64,000 nucleotides of DNA from JBCCGL01 sp039029275. Lineage in GTDB: Bacteria; Pseudomonadota; Gammaproteobacteria; JBCCGL01. Under the pieces are notes generated by a model. That model had not been told where the DNA came from. It searched no databases and saw nothing but the letters and a program-made list of their open reading frames with translations. Both the position numbers and the translations under genes were made by a program. Position 1 is the stretch's first letter. Every line of letters starts with the position of its first letter. Where the stretch lies: the NCBI GenBank assembly GCA_039029275.1, contig JBCCGL010000017.1:1-64000 (forward strand), written 5' to 3'. Shown here piece by piece: positions 1-9,644 of the stretch.

Positions 1-73
1 GTCGTCGCGCTGTGCGCTCCTCGGATCAAACCTGTGGAGCTTCTCACCCAACGCGGACACACCACTAAAACCA

Positions 74-102
74 AAAAACGCCACCACAAGGGTGACGTTT
101 TT
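74..102 (-). terminator. Rho-independent terminator after tRNA-Arg
   Basis: Read on the minus strand, a 12-bp stem (AAAAACGTCACC / GGTGGCGTTTTT, with one T-G wobble) closes a 5-nt loop and ends in a T run. It starts 9 nt beyond the encoded CCA end of the tRNA, so it is the natural tRNA transcript terminator. Confidence 0.75.
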
Positions 103-110
103 CGTTTTTA

Positions 111-187
111 TGGCGCGCCCGGAAGGACTCGAACCTCCGACCACCTGGTTCGAAGCCAGGTGCTCTATCCAACTGAGCTACGGGCGC
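111..187 (-). tRNA. tRNA-Arg, anticodon TCG
   Basis: The minus strand folds as a 77-nt cloverleaf. The acceptor stem is GCGCCCG/CGGGCGC, the T-arm carries GGTTCGAGTCC, and the anticodon stem is CCTGG/CCAGG around the 7-nt loop CTTCGAA, giving anticodon TCG, which reads arginine CGA codons. The discriminator base is G and the CCA end is genomically encoded. A terminator hairpin follows directly. Confidence 0.95.
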
Positions 188-293
188 GTGGTGATATCAG
201 CAGAGGCGATATAGTACAAAATTCCGCAGCCGCCAACCAGCGGCAATACACACGACTGTGGACTTTGATCTATGATGCTCGAGTCGAGTTCGA

Positions 294-944
294 TTGGATG
301 TACCAAGTTTGCGTATTCATGAATGTAATGGTGCGTTTGAGGCGTTGCGCCATCAGATTCTGGTGTTTCTATTGAGCCGCGTCGAGTCATTTCCTGATCA
401 GGCGAGTTTGATTCGCACTGTCATTAACGCGATAGAACGAGCGGAGCTTCCGGAACATGGCACGCCCGGCAGTCGTTTGCCCGGCTGCCGCCATCTCGAG
501 ACAGCATTGCAAATGGGCAAGTCGGGTCCAATGGCTGATCTTGCCCACACGTTTGAGGTGTTCGAGCCACATATGCGCTGGATTCGCACTGAACACTACC
601 GCGAAAAACTCGGCGATGAGTACATGCAGAATTACTGTTACGCAAACGTGCTTGGCTACGATGCGCTAATTCCACACGACCGTGTGATCGCCGCCTTCTT
701 TATCATTGGCCCCGGTCGCCACTACCCGCGCCATTATCACGAGGCTGAAGAAATCTATTTCCCATTTGGCGGTGACACGCTGTGGAGTCAGGATGACGAA
801 ACGCCCAGGCTTCGACCGGCAGGGGAGCCGATCCATAATACGCCTTGGCTGCCGCACGAAATGATCACGCAAAAAACACCCTTGTTTACGTTTTGTTTTT
901 GGGTTTCACCCGGCCCCATCCAGCTTGCACAACTGACGGACTAG
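294..944 (+). CDS. Cupin-type DMSP lyase-like protein (DddL/DddQ family)
   Basis: This 216-aa protein has a C-terminal cupin barrel. Visible metal-ligand pattern: H147-x-H149-x3-E153 in the segment HYHEAEEIY, with Tyr155 and a distal His188 (PHEM). That layout, the N-terminal helical part and the length match the DMSP lyase family (PF16867; DddL, DddQ, DddW), which cleaves dimethylsulfoniopropionate to dimethyl sulfide and acrylate. The start is uncertain. An in-frame stop lies at 273-275, so the earliest possible start is the TTG at 294, and no strong RBS is visible. A class III CoA-transferase gene begins 7 nt downstream, which suits further acrylate or 3-hydroxypropionate metabolism. Assignment to the family is fairly secure; the substrate is inference, since related cupins with other roles exist. 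Confidence 0.7.
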   Translation: MDVPSLRIHECNGAFEALRHQILVFLLSRVESFPDQASLIRTVINAIERAELPEHGTPGSRLPGCRHLETALQMGKSGPMADLAHTFEVFEPHMRWIRTEHYREKLGDEYMQNYCYANVLGYDALIPHDRVIAAFFIIGPGRHYPRHYHEAEEIYFPFGGDTLWSQDDETPRLRPAGEPIHNTPWLPHEMITQKTPLFTFCFWVSPGPIQLAQLTD

Positions 945-950
945 AAACGG

Positions 951-2138
951 GTGGAGAACAATCCGCTAAACCACGTTCGCGTTATCGATTTTTCCACGTT
1001 GTTGCCTGGTCCGTACGCGAGCATGTTGCTGGTGAATATGGGCGCGGATGTGGTCAAAGTGGAATCACCGACGCGGCCGGATTTAATCAAATCCTTGCCG
1101 CCAATAATTAACGGACAATCGGCTGCCGATCAGCAGCTCAATCGTGGTAAGCGTTCCATTGCGCTCGATTTAAAATCCGAAGGTGGGCTCAATGCCGCTC
1201 GAAGGCTCGCAGCACATGCTGACGTCGTGCTCGAACAGTTCCGCCCAGGTGTTATGGATCGACTGGGGCTTGGCTTTGGCGCGTTAAAGCAGTTAAACAA
1301 ATCGCTCGTTTATTGCTCGATCAGCGGTTACGGACAGACCGGCCCCTGGTCGCAGCGCGCCGGTCACGATATTAACTACGTGTCGATTTCGGGTGCCGCA
1401 TCGTATTCTGGCCGTGAGGGACAAGGGCCCCAGCCGTCTGGTATGCAGTGGGCAGATCTCGCGGGCGGCAGTCACCATGCGGTGATGGGAATTCTGGCCG
1501 CGCTGTTTGCCGCGCGCGAAACAGGCGAGGGACGGCACGTTGATATCAGCATGACCGATGCGATGTTTGCGCTCAACGGATTGGCGGGTGCGGCAGCATT
1601 GGCGACAGGGTGCGATCCCGCACCCGAGAGCGAGATGTTGAACGGCGGTAGTTTTTACGACCACTACCAATGCGCCTGCGGGGGATACCTCGCACTGGGT
1701 GGTCTTGAACCCCAGTTCGTCGAAACCCTGGCAATCAAACTGGACGATTCCGATTTGCTCGGACTAAAAGCGTTGCACGACGGCAAAACGCAAGGTCAGC
1801 TCAAATCCCGATTACGCGAGCGATTCGCATCGAAGTCACGCGATCACTGGTTGCGCACTTTTGGCGATGCCGATGTCTGCGTAACGCCTGTGCTCACTAT
1901 TAATCAGGCCGCGAATCACGAGCAGCTTGTTGCCCGTGAAATGGTTATCCTCGCTAATGGTGAAACGCCCGCGCAATTGGGTGATCCGATCAAGTTTGTC
2001 GGTTCTCGAAAATCTGCTTCGCGTGATCCAGCACCCCGATTGGGACAGCACACGCGCGAGTTGTTGAATGATATTGGATTCGCCGAGCGCGAGATATCAG
2101 AGATGGCTAAAACTGGTGTTGTACATTGCAGCGAATAG
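951..2138 (+). CDS. Class III (CaiB/BaiF) CoA-transferase, AcuN-like candidate
   Basis: The 395-aa protein begins at GTG and has typical family III CoA-transferase features: the N-terminal segment RVIDFSTLLPGPYASMLL, the GADVVKVESP motif, and Asp169 in MQWADLAGG, the position of the catalytic aspartate that forms the aspartyl-CoA anhydride intermediate. It is a single-domain protein, so it is not the two-domain DMSP CoA-transferase/lyase DddD of about 830 aa. Tight coupling to the DMSP-lyase-like gene (7-nt gap) suggests it activates acrylate or 3-hydroxypropionate to the CoA ester, as described for AcuN in Halomonas. It could also be a racemase or another acyl-CoA transferase. The family is certain; the substrate is inferred. 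Confidence 0.8.
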   Translation: MENNPLNHVRVIDFSTLLPGPYASMLLVNMGADVVKVESPTRPDLIKSLPPIINGQSAADQQLNRGKRSIALDLKSEGGLNAARRLAAHADVVLEQFRPGVMDRLGLGFGALKQLNKSLVYCSISGYGQTGPWSQRAGHDINYVSISGAASYSGREGQGPQPSGMQWADLAGGSHHAVMGILAALFAARETGEGRHVDISMTDAMFALNGLAGAAALATGCDPAPESEMLNGGSFYDHYQCACGGYLALGGLEPQFVETLAIKLDDSDLLGLKALHDGKTQGQLKSRLRERFASKSRDHWLRTFGDADVCVTPVLTINQAANHEQLVAREMVILANGETPAQLGDPIKFVGSRKSASRDPAPRLGQHTRELLNDIGFAEREISEMAKTGVVHCSE

Positions 2139-2199
2139 CCGCAAAAAATCGTAACGTGGCGCAGCAGTCTGCCGAAGCCGATTGATCTCTGGGCCATAT

Positions 2200-4218
2200 T
2201 CACGCGGCGCTAGGTAGCCAGATATAAAACGAAGTACCTTTGCCCTGTTGACTCTCAGCTGAAATTTTACCACCTTGACGATCAATTAAAGTATGACTGA
2301 TCGAGAGGCCCAACCCAGTGCCGGTCTGCAGTTTGGTTGTGAAAAACGGGTCAAAAATTTTGTTGAGTACGTCATCTGACATACCCACACCGGTGTCGAC
2401 CACATTAATGCTGACGCCGTCCTGTTTGTCTTTTGGCGTGTCCTGCGTGCGCAGGGTTAACATCCCGCCATCGGGCATCGCGTGAATGGCGTTTACCATC
2501 AAATTAACGATTACCTGTTGTAATTCTGTCCGATTGATCGAAATGCGTTGGGTCGCTTTGTCGTCGCGCAAAATGTTGATACCGGATTTTTTCATCAGGT
2601 GTTTCACCAGCGGGATACTGTCGGTGATGACATCCGCCGGGTGGTGCAGTTCAACGTAGTCCGCGTATTCTTCGGGTTTGGCAAACTGCAGCAGTTTGGT
2701 CACAATTTGGTTGATGCGATGAATTTGTTCGTCGAGCAATCGAAACTCGGGCTTAGCTTTTTCGGCATCGCTGCCCATAATGCCTTGAACCACCTCAAGA
2801 TTACCTTGCATCACCGCAATCGGGTTGTTGATTTCATGCGCGACGCCGGCGGTGATCTCGCCGATGGCAGCAAGTTTTTCTGACATGATGAGTTGTTTAG
2901 TCGTCGCTTCGAGTTGTCGATTGGATTCTTTTAATTCGCGTGTTCGTTCCTCTACACGGGCATTCAAAGCCTCGTTCCATTGGCGCAATTCTTGTTCGCG
3001 TTGCCGCAGTTGATCGAGCAGATCATCAAGATGTGTAGCGACCCGGCCAATTTCATCACTTGCATCACTGATACCGGTTCGCGCACCTAGATTGCCGAGC
3101 TCCACTTGCGAAATTGTGTCGTTCATGCGCTCAAGCGGTTTAAAAATTGCCCGTGCCCAACGTAGGAAAATAGGAATCGTGGCCGCAGTAAAAATGAAAA
3201 ATGCCAATACGATAATGATTAGCGTCTCGTGCTTGGCTTTTCGAAATGGCTCTTCAAGAAACCCGACGTACAGCATGCCAATGCGTTTATCGAAGCTATC
3301 GACGATGGGTTCGTACGCCGAGATGTACCAATCGTTTACTACGAATGCCCTGTCTAGCCAGGTGCGGCCCTGGCCCAGGACAGTTTCGCGCACAATCGCC
3401 GATACCCTCGTTCCAAGTGCGCGTGAGCCCTCAAATAATCGAACGTTGGTGCTGACGCGTACGTCGTCCAAAAACAGGGTTGCAGTACCGCGGCTGCCCT
3501 CTGGCAAACTGGCTTCGCGATAAACCAATTCGTTAATGGTGTCGATGAAAACCAGGTTTCGATTAAGCAGGATTCCGCCGACCAGAGCAGCGCGCGTGTT
3601 AAGCGGCAGCAGTACAGGTGTCGCGGAATGAATCACCATCCCGCGCGATTCGGTCGTTCGGTCTGTTTCAACAGCATTGGGTGTTGGCAATAAATTGAAA
3701 GTTGACTGATCGGCCAACTCCGGAGAAATTTCGGCCAGTTCCTTGTCACTGTAAAGGTCGATTGCCGTTTTCGATTTGCCTGCCAGGGCACTGGTGATAA
3801 TCGGCCATGAGGTGCGCCGGGATTGCGCGGATTGGGTTGGTGCAGCCTCGCGAATTGCGCCGTCGGAGGTGACCAGGTATAAAAAATCAAGCTCGAGTTT
3901 TTCGCGATTTTCTTCCAGCAGTTCGGCCATGTTTCCGCCGTCGGTGATCAATTGCTGAAAATTGGCTGAGCCTGCCAATGCTTCGATTTGATCTTCGGTT
4001 GTTTCCAGGATTCGTGACAAGTATTGGTGTGCGATTGTGAGGTCGCCGTTGACCTTCGATATCAGCGTCGCATCGAAGCGCGCGTTCCAGCGTGAAATAC
4101 TTAAACCGAGAATCAGGGGTAGAATCACCAGCGCCGGAAGCAGCGCGATTGCAAGTAAGCGAAAACGGACCGATCGAGCCTGCCAGTTCACCCATCGCGA
4201 ACCTATTCCATTAAGCAT
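2200..4218 (-). CDS. Membrane sensor histidine kinase (DctB/NtrB-type partner of NtrC-family regulator)
   Basis: The 672-aa inner-membrane kinase has a first TM helix at about residues 20-43, a large periplasmic Cache-like sensor region to about residue 330, a second TM helix at about 335-355, then HAMP, a coiled coil, a HisKA domain with the phospho-acceptor His in GVAHEINNP, and an HATPase domain (NLMVNAIHAMPDGG, DTGVGMS, GTGLGLS). The start codon overlaps the stop of the upstream response regulator by 8 nt, so the two are translationally coupled. They lie directly downstream of an amino-acid-type ABC transporter in the same orientation. The pair may therefore sense the transported solute or a related compound; this is inference from context. 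Confidence 0.9.
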   Translation of the reverse strand: MLNGIGSRWVNWQARSVRFRLLAIALLPALVILPLILGLSISRWNARFDATLISKVNGDLTIAHQYLSRILETTEDQIEALAGSANFQQLITDGGNMAELLEENREKLELDFLYLVTSDGAIREAAPTQSAQSRRTSWPIITSALAGKSKTAIDLYSDKELAEISPELADQSTFNLLPTPNAVETDRTTESRGMVIHSATPVLLPLNTRAALVGGILLNRNLVFIDTINELVYREASLPEGSRGTATLFLDDVRVSTNVRLFEGSRALGTRVSAIVRETVLGQGRTWLDRAFVVNDWYISAYEPIVDSFDKRIGMLYVGFLEEPFRKAKHETLIIIVLAFFIFTAATIPIFLRWARAIFKPLERMNDTISQVELGNLGARTGISDASDEIGRVATHLDDLLDQLRQREQELRQWNEALNARVEERTRELKESNRQLEATTKQLIMSEKLAAIGEITAGVAHEINNPIAVMQGNLEVVQGIMGSDAEKAKPEFRLLDEQIHRINQIVTKLLQFAKPEEYADYVELHHPADVITDSIPLVKHLMKKSGINILRDDKATQRISINRTELQQVIVNLMVNAIHAMPDGGMLTLRTQDTPKDKQDGVSINVVDTGVGMSDDVLNKIFDPFFTTKLQTGTGLGLSISHTLIDRQGGKISAESQQGKGTSFYIWLPSAA

Positions 4219-5596
4219 TCCAGGTCACGCACTTGCGGTCGATCGTTTTTCGCGAAATACCAAGCCGTCGTGCGGCCTCCTCACGGTTTCCTTTAACCTC
4301 TTCCAAAACCGCCATGATATGGCGGCGCTCGACTTCTGCGAGACTGGAGGCCGGGGTATCGTTTGCGATCCTTTCGTGTTGCAGATCGTCGGGCAAACGC
4401 CCCAGAATCAATGCGCGTTCGATAAAATTCCTGAGCTCACGCACGTTGCCCGGCCAATCGTAGTTCGCGAGCGTGTCCCGGTCTTTCTGAGTAAAGACTA
4501 TTGGCGGCATTCCCAGCTCGCGTGAGAGTTGTCGCATGAATAAATCGGCCAGTTCCTGAACGTCGTTTGCGCGATCCTTGATAGGAGGTAAGTGGATTTG
4601 CATAACGTTGATTCGAAAATACAAATCTGCGCGAAAGAGTCCTTTTTCAACTTGCTCTTGCAAGAGTGCATTTGTCGCGAACACAAAGCGGATATCGACC
4701 GGTATTTCGCGCTCCGATCCTACGGGCCTCACGCGTCGCTCCTCCAGCACGCGTAACAATTTGCTCTGCATTGGCATGGGCAACTCGCCAATCTCGTCGA
4801 GAAACAAGGTTCCACCGCTTGCGTGTAAAAACAGGCCGTCGCGTCCGGCGTGCGCGCCGGTAAATGCGCCACGCACGTGACCAAACAACTCGCTTTCGAT
4901 CATTTCGGCCGGAATCGCGGCGCAATTAATAGGAACGAAGGGCTTGTCGTGACGATCCGAAAGTGAATGAACTGAACGCGCGGCGACCTCTTTGCCAGTG
5001 CCAGAGTCACCGGTAAACAGCACCGTTGTGGGAAGTGGCGCGACCCGTTTAATGCTATCGCGTACTTCACTAATCGCGTTGGATTCACCGAGTAGTTGAT
5101 CATTGATTCGCTGATAAGACGACGATTGCAATTGATATCGCAAAATATAGTTTTCGCGTTGCAGTCTCAAACGATCGAGGCAGCGCGCAATTGCGTTTAA
5201 AATTTGATTTGAACGAAACGGCTTTAAAACAAAATCGGCTGCGCCAGCGCGCAACGCTTTTATCGCGGTTTCAAGATCCGCAAACGCTGTAATCAGAATA
5301 GTGTCAGCAAAAAAACCAACGGAGCGTTGTTCGGCAAGCCATTCGACACCGTGTTTTCCCGCCATTATGTTGTCGAGAATAATAATATCGAAGTGCATCG
5401 AGTCGAGGATACTGGACGCCTCAGCGGTGTCAGCTGCCGTTTTAACGCACTTGCAGCGAGGCTCCAGTGTGCGCGACAAGAAGTTGCGAATGCCGGGTTC
5501 ATCGTCAACCACAAGGATTGACGCGCTTTTCAGCCAGGGGCCAAAGTCGGATAACTCTCCTTTTTCCACATCAGGGTTTTCAGCAGCTTTAACCAT
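4211..5596 (-). CDS. Sigma-54-dependent response regulator (NtrC/DctD family)
   Basis: This 461-aa protein has a receiver domain with phosphorylatable Asp75 (IIILDNIM), an AAA+ domain with Walker A GDSGTGKE (196-203), the sigma-54 contact loop GAFTGA (243-248) and a Walker B region, and a C-terminal Fis-type helix-turn-helix (RRLGISRKTIDRK). It is an activator of RNA polymerase with sigma-54. It overlaps the cognate kinase gene by 8 nt. A 260-nt gap separates it from the permease gene upstream, so it could have its own promoter. I found no convincing -24/-12 promoter in front of the transporter's binding protein, so the target genes are unknown. Confidence 0.92.
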   Translation of the reverse strand: MVKAAENPDVEKGELSDFGPWLKSASILVVDDEPGIRNFLSRTLEPRCKCVKTAADTAEASSILDSMHFDIIILDNIMAGKHGVEWLAEQRSVGFFADTILITAFADLETAIKALRAGAADFVLKPFRSNQILNAIARCLDRLRLQRENYILRYQLQSSSYQRINDQLLGESNAISEVRDSIKRVAPLPTTVLFTGDSGTGKEVAARSVHSLSDRHDKPFVPINCAAIPAEMIESELFGHVRGAFTGAHAGRDGLFLHASGGTLFLDEIGELPMPMQSKLLRVLEERRVRPVGSEREIPVDIRFVFATNALLQEQVEKGLFRADLYFRINVMQIHLPPIKDRANDVQELADLFMRQLSRELGMPPIVFTQKDRDTLANYDWPGNVRELRNFIERALILGRLPDDLQHERIANDTPASSLAEVERRHIMAVLEEVKGNREEAARRLGISRKTIDRKCVTWNA

Positions 5597-5856
5597 CGCA
5601 ATCTCGTGCTTATCAGGCGCTGCCGTGACGATTGCGTTCAGTGATGCGGGTGGAGTGTGGTTTCGCTGAACACCTTATTGAAAAAATCAATAAGCACGGC
5701 TTTGCATTGCAACTCCCGGTTTCATCAAGTCTTTCAGCTTAGCGGAAAGAAAAGGAAACCGCGCAGTGTTTAAAATAACACAAAATTGTTATCAAACATT
5801 AACCCTATGCATATCCCAATGATAAGGGCCAACAATAGTTTGGTTCGTTTGTCCAA

Positions 5857-6906
5857 TCAGGCGCTCTCTGCTACCGGCGATTCTTTTTTAAAAATCCTCT
5901 GTTTGATATTTTCCCAGAGGCGAGCCATTCCCAGCGGTTCGTAAATCATAAACACGATAATCAGAACGCCAAAAACAACCTGCTCAATGGACGAGATAAT
6001 GGTCGCATCAATGGCGCCATGAAATACATTGTTGCCAACACTATTGAGCAAAACCGGGAAAAGCAAAATAAACGCAGCACCTATAAATGCGCCGTTGATA
6101 GTGCCGAGCCCACCCAGAATTACCATAAACAGAATCTTGAATGACAGCTTGATGTCGAACGCAACAGGCTCCAGTGATTTGAGGTAGGTAAAGGCAAACA
6201 ACGCCCCGGCAACGCCACAGTAGAAAGCGCTGATAGCGAATGCCTGCAATTTGGTTTTTAGAAGTGAAATTCCCATCGATTCGGCGGCGATGTCCATGTC
6301 GCGCACTGCCATCCAGTTACGTCCGGTACTACCACGAGCCATGTTCATTGCGATCAAAGTCAAAACAGCGACAACCACGACAATCACAAGAAACATTTCA
6401 ACCGGCGAGGTGAAGGGCTTGCCCATAATGACAATGTCCTGTGCGGTGATAATTCCTGATGTATCGTAGTTTTTAAACCAGCCGAATTTGTCAATCATCC
6501 AGATAATAAAAAACTGCGACGCCAGTGTTGCCACCATCAGGTAGATGCCGCGTACGCGTAAACTCGGTAACCCGAACAGTATGCCAAACGCGGCGGCGAT
6601 TAATCCTGATACTATAAGTGCGACAAAAAACGGTATGTCAGGTACTCGCAGTATCAGGTTAAAGCATGCAAACGCGCCAGCAGCCATAAATCCAGCGGCG
6701 CCTAGCGCGAGTTGCCCAGCGTAGCCCATGACAATTTGCTGGCCAATCGCGGCGAGCGCTAAACACAGCCATGGAATCAGGATTGATGTGTACCAATATT
6801 CAGTTTTAACAAGCAGCGGGATAACCACCATACCCAGAACCATCAGTACGATGAAATTGCGTATGTCGCTCGACGTAAAAGACATAAAAACCGGTTTCTT
6901 TTTCAC
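5857..6906 (-). CDS. livM: ABC transporter permease, LivM family
   Basis: The 349-aa protein has about nine hydrophobic helices and LivM hallmarks such as GYAGQLALGAAGFMAAGA and the EAA-like loop with GLGTINGAFIGAA. The start is GTG at 6906, preceded by GGAG at good distance; an ATG seven codons further in lacks an RBS. It lies 16 nt after livH. It forms the inner-membrane channel with LivH for a branched-chain amino acid, amide or related hydrophobic solute (HAAT family). The true substrate cannot be read from the sequence. Confidence 0.88.
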   Translation of the reverse strand: MKKKPVFMSFTSSDIRNFIVLMVLGMVVIPLLVKTEYWYTSILIPWLCLALAAIGQQIVMGYAGQLALGAAGFMAAGAFACFNLILRVPDIPFFVALIVSGLIAAAFGILFGLPSLRVRGIYLMVATLASQFFIIWMIDKFGWFKNYDTSGIITAQDIVIMGKPFTSPVEMFLVIVVVVAVLTLIAMNMARGSTGRNWMAVRDMDIAAESMGISLLKTKLQAFAISAFYCGVAGALFAFTYLKSLEPVAFDIKLSFKILFMVILGGLGTINGAFIGAAFILLFPVLLNSVGNNVFHGAIDATIISSIEQVVFGVLIIVFMIYEPLGMARLWENIKQRIFKKESPVAESA

Positions 6907-6922
6907 TGATCAGTCTCCGCGC

Positions 6923-7825
6923 TTACACTCTTCTGATAATTTTTTCGCCGAACAAACCTTCCGGGCGATAGAGCAGGAAGAAAATTGCCAACACATACGG
7001 TGCCCAACCTTCGATTGCGCCACCGAAAAACGGGCCAATGTAGACCTCGAGTACCTTTTCTGTTGCGCCAATAATCAGACCACCAATAATTGCGCCGGGT
7101 ATTGATGAAAACCCCCCGATGATGAGGACAGGCAGCGCCTTCAGGGCAAGGTCGACCAGCGCGAACTGAACACCCGCGCGCGCACCCCACATCATGCCAG
7201 CCACGAGTGCGACAACCCCGGCCGCAGACCAGACCAACAGCATGATATTTTTCAGTGGTATGCCAATCGAACTCGCGGCACCGGGATCGTCCGCAACAGC
7301 GCGCAGTCCTAATCCCATTTTGGTGTATTTGAACAAAAGCGCGAGTCCAACAATCATAGTTGCGGCGACCAGTCCCGCAGTTAAGTCGAGTGCACTGACG
7401 AAGAGTCCGAGGTTGTCGGCAATCCAGGGAATCGGAAAGTCCCCTATACCAAGATCCAGTCGTCTTACTTCAACACCCCAGGCGGCTTGAGCCAGGCCTT
7501 CAAGGACGAAACCAAGGCCAATGGTTGCCATTAGGAGGGTGTCTTCACTTTGATTCATCAGTGGTTCCAGAACTAATCTTTCGGTGCAGAAACCCACAAA
7601 AACCATCAGTAAGATCGTAACGAAGAAGGCAACGACAAAAGGGAGTCCAAGCTCCATGAATCCGACAAACGCGAGCACTGCGAAAAATACCATCGCACCC
7701 TGTGCGAAATTAAACGTTGACGAGGCCTTGTAGATCAGCACGAATCCCAGCGCGACAAGCGAGTACATTGTGCCGGCGAGCAGGCCACCGACAACCACCT
7801 CGATAAAAAACAGAAATTCAATCAT
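6923..7825 (-). CDS. livH: ABC transporter permease, LivH family
   Basis: About 300 aa, nearly all membrane helices, with the LivH signature NFAQGAMVFFAVLAF and the loop GGFSSIPGAIIGGLIIG that contacts the ATPases. I chose ATG 7825 (MIEFLFF) over the longer frame opening because GGGGGTGG precedes it and it overlaps the end of livG by 8 nt, the usual translational coupling. It is the partner of LivM in the same operon. Confidence 0.88.
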   Translation of the reverse strand: MIEFLFFIEVVVGGLLAGTMYSLVALGFVLIYKASSTFNFAQGAMVFFAVLAFVGFMELGLPFVVAFFVTILLMVFVGFCTERLVLEPLMNQSEDTLLMATIGLGFVLEGLAQAAWGVEVRRLDLGIGDFPIPWIADNLGLFVSALDLTAGLVAATMIVGLALLFKYTKMGLGLRAVADDPGAASSIGIPLKNIMLLVWSAAGVVALVAGMMWGARAGVQFALVDLALKALPVLIIGGFSSIPGAIIGGLIIGATEKVLEVYIGPFFGGAIEGWAPYVLAIFFLLYRPEGLFGEKIIRRV

Positions 7826-8615
7826 GTGCCACCCCCAAATAAGCATCGATCACGTCCTGGTTGTTTCTGACGTCATCGGGTGGGCCGTCGGCAATGACTT
7901 TGCCGTAGTCAAGCACGACCACACTATCAGAGATATCCATCAACACACCCATATCATGTTCGATTAGCACCATGGTGGTGCCGATCTCATCGTTAACCTT
8001 CAGAATGAATCGACACATGTCGCGCTTTTCTTCCACATTCATTCCCGCCATCGGTTCGTCCAATAGCAACACGTCTGCTTCAGTCGCCAGCGCACGCCCG
8101 AGTTCTACCTTTTTTTGAAGACCGTAGGGGAGATTGCCAACGGGCGTGTCTTTGATGTTCTCGATTTCCAAAAATTTGATTATTTCCTCGCATTTCAGAA
8201 TATTTGCTTTTTCTTCTTCGCGCGCCTTTTTGGTTTGCAACGCAACCTGGATAAAGTTGGCGTTTGTATGGAGCCTGCGTCCGACGAGTACGTTGTCCAG
8301 CACAGACATTCGCTTGAATAGCGCGAGATTTTGAAACGTTCTAGAAACGCCTTTACGCGCTATCACGTTGGGCGTTATTTTCTCCATCACTTCGCCTTTA
8401 AACGCGATCGATCCTTGTTGCGGTTTATAAATTCCGTTGATGCAATTGAGTAAGGAGCTTTTACCCGCACCATTGGGTCCAATGATGGCGCGTATCTCGT
8501 GCTCGAGAATGTTAAACGACGTGTCGGTGATTGCGTTAACACCGCCAAAACTCAGCGAGATGTTACTTATCTCGAGTATTGGTTCTCCAATCGCGAACTT
8601 TTTTTCGTAAGTCAT
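7818..8615 (-). CDS. livG: ABC transporter ATP-binding protein, LivG family
   Basis: The 265-aa ATPase shows Walker A GPNGAGKS, Q-loop (SRTFQNLALF), a divergent signature region LPYGLQKKVELGRALA, Walker B VLLLDEP and the H-loop (LIEHDMGVLM). The C-terminal extension with GKVIADGPPDDV is typical of LivG. It energises LivHM transport. The signature reads PYGLQKK rather than LSGGQ, common in LivG proteins of this transporter subgroup. Confidence 0.9.
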   Translation of the reverse strand: MTYEKKFAIGEPILEISNISLSFGGVNAITDTSFNILEHEIRAIIGPNGAGKSSLLNCINGIYKPQQGSIAFKGEVMEKITPNVIARKGVSRTFQNLALFKRMSVLDNVLVGRRLHTNANFIQVALQTKKAREEEKANILKCEEIIKFLEIENIKDTPVGNLPYGLQKKVELGRALATEADVLLLDEPMAGMNVEEKRDMCRFILKVNDEIGTTMVLIEHDMGVLMDISDSVVVLDYGKVIADGPPDDVRNNQDVIDAYLGVAHD

Positions 8616-8785
8616 AACCGCTCTTTGCCTTTGGTGAATGCGTGGCCCGTTTATCTGCTGTCAACGAACAGCGCACACGTTATTCGTTTACGGTGTTACT
8701 GTTTTTCTGTAGCGCGGGTGAGTCCTTAGTCACCTGAGTTTGCTACCGCCGCCGCAGCTAACCCGCGGCTTGCCTTATAAATTTT

Positions 8786-9586
8786 TTATCCTGTTTCTTC
8801 TCGCAGTACATCACGAAAGTTCTTGCGGCCCTCTTTTGAAATGCCCAGGTAAAGTTCTTTCACTTTATCGTCGTTCAGTAAGCTTTCAGCGGTTCCGTCA
8901 AGCATTACGCGACCGGTCTCGATAATGTATCCGTAGTTGGCATTGCGCAGAGCGATGTTGGTATTTTGCTCAGCAAGCAAAATACTGACGCCTTCTTTCT
9001 CGTTTAGCTCTTTGACAATATTAAATATTTCTTCAACCAGTTGTGGCGCCAGCCCCATGGATGGTTCATCAAGGAGTAGCATCTTGGGTTTTGCCATCAT
9101 GGCTCGCGCGACCGCAATCATTTGCTGTTCGCCCCCCGAGGTGTACCCGGCCTGACTTTTGCGTCGAATCTTGAGTCGATCAAAATAGTTATACATTTTG
9201 TCCAACTCGTCTCGAATTTCAGTTTTGCTTAGCTTGCGTGAATAAGCGCCGGCGATAATATTTTCTTCGACAGTCAGATGCCCGAAACACCGCCTGCCCT
9301 CCAAAACCTGCACAAGTCCGCGACGCACCATGTCGGTTGGATTGTGATTATTGACCGGGGCATCGTCGTAGGTGATTGACCCGCGAGTAACCTTGCCGCG
9401 CTCAGCGTGCAGCATGGTAGAAATTGCTTTGAGCGTCGTACTCTTGCCAGCGCCGTTGCCGCCCAAAAGGGCGACGATTTTTCCTCTTTGTACATTCAAC
9501 GACACTCCGTGTAGTGCAGCGATAACGTTGTCATACACGACCTCGATGTCTCTGATTTCAAGAATGTTGTCAGGGTTGGCGCTCAT
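8786..9586 (-). CDS. livF: ABC transporter ATP-binding protein, LivF family
   Basis: The 266-aa ATPase has Walker A GGNGAGKS, Q-loop VLEGRR, signature TSGGEQQMIAVARAMM, Walker B MLLLDEP and the H-loop position replaced by the LivF-type AEQNTNIAL. It pairs with LivG. A 170-nt gap separates it from livG; many transporters of this subgroup carry an AMP-ligase gene near here, but none is present. Confidence 0.9.
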   Translation of the reverse strand: MSANPDNILEIRDIEVVYDNVIAALHGVSLNVQRGKIVALLGGNGAGKSTTLKAISTMLHAERGKVTRGSITYDDAPVNNHNPTDMVRRGLVQVLEGRRCFGHLTVEENIIAGAYSRKLSKTEIRDELDKMYNYFDRLKIRRKSQAGYTSGGEQQMIAVARAMMAKPKMLLLDEPSMGLAPQLVEEIFNIVKELNEKEGVSILLAEQNTNIALRNANYGYIIETGRVMLDGTAESLLNDDKVKELYLGISKEGRKNFRDVLREETG

Positions 9587-9644
9587 TGAAACCTCTGATT
9601 TTTCTCTAATTTCGTTTGCAGCTAAATCACGTTGCTATCGTTAC

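Noticed and set aside
34..375. A 113-codon open frame across the tRNA-Arg gene
   Set aside because: Its middle reads GAPGRTRTSDHLVRSQVL, the well-known artefact of translating the antisense of a tRNA; it has no other support.
951..2138. The CoA-transferase as DddD
   Set aside because: DddD has two fused CoA-transferase domains (about 830 aa); this protein has one.
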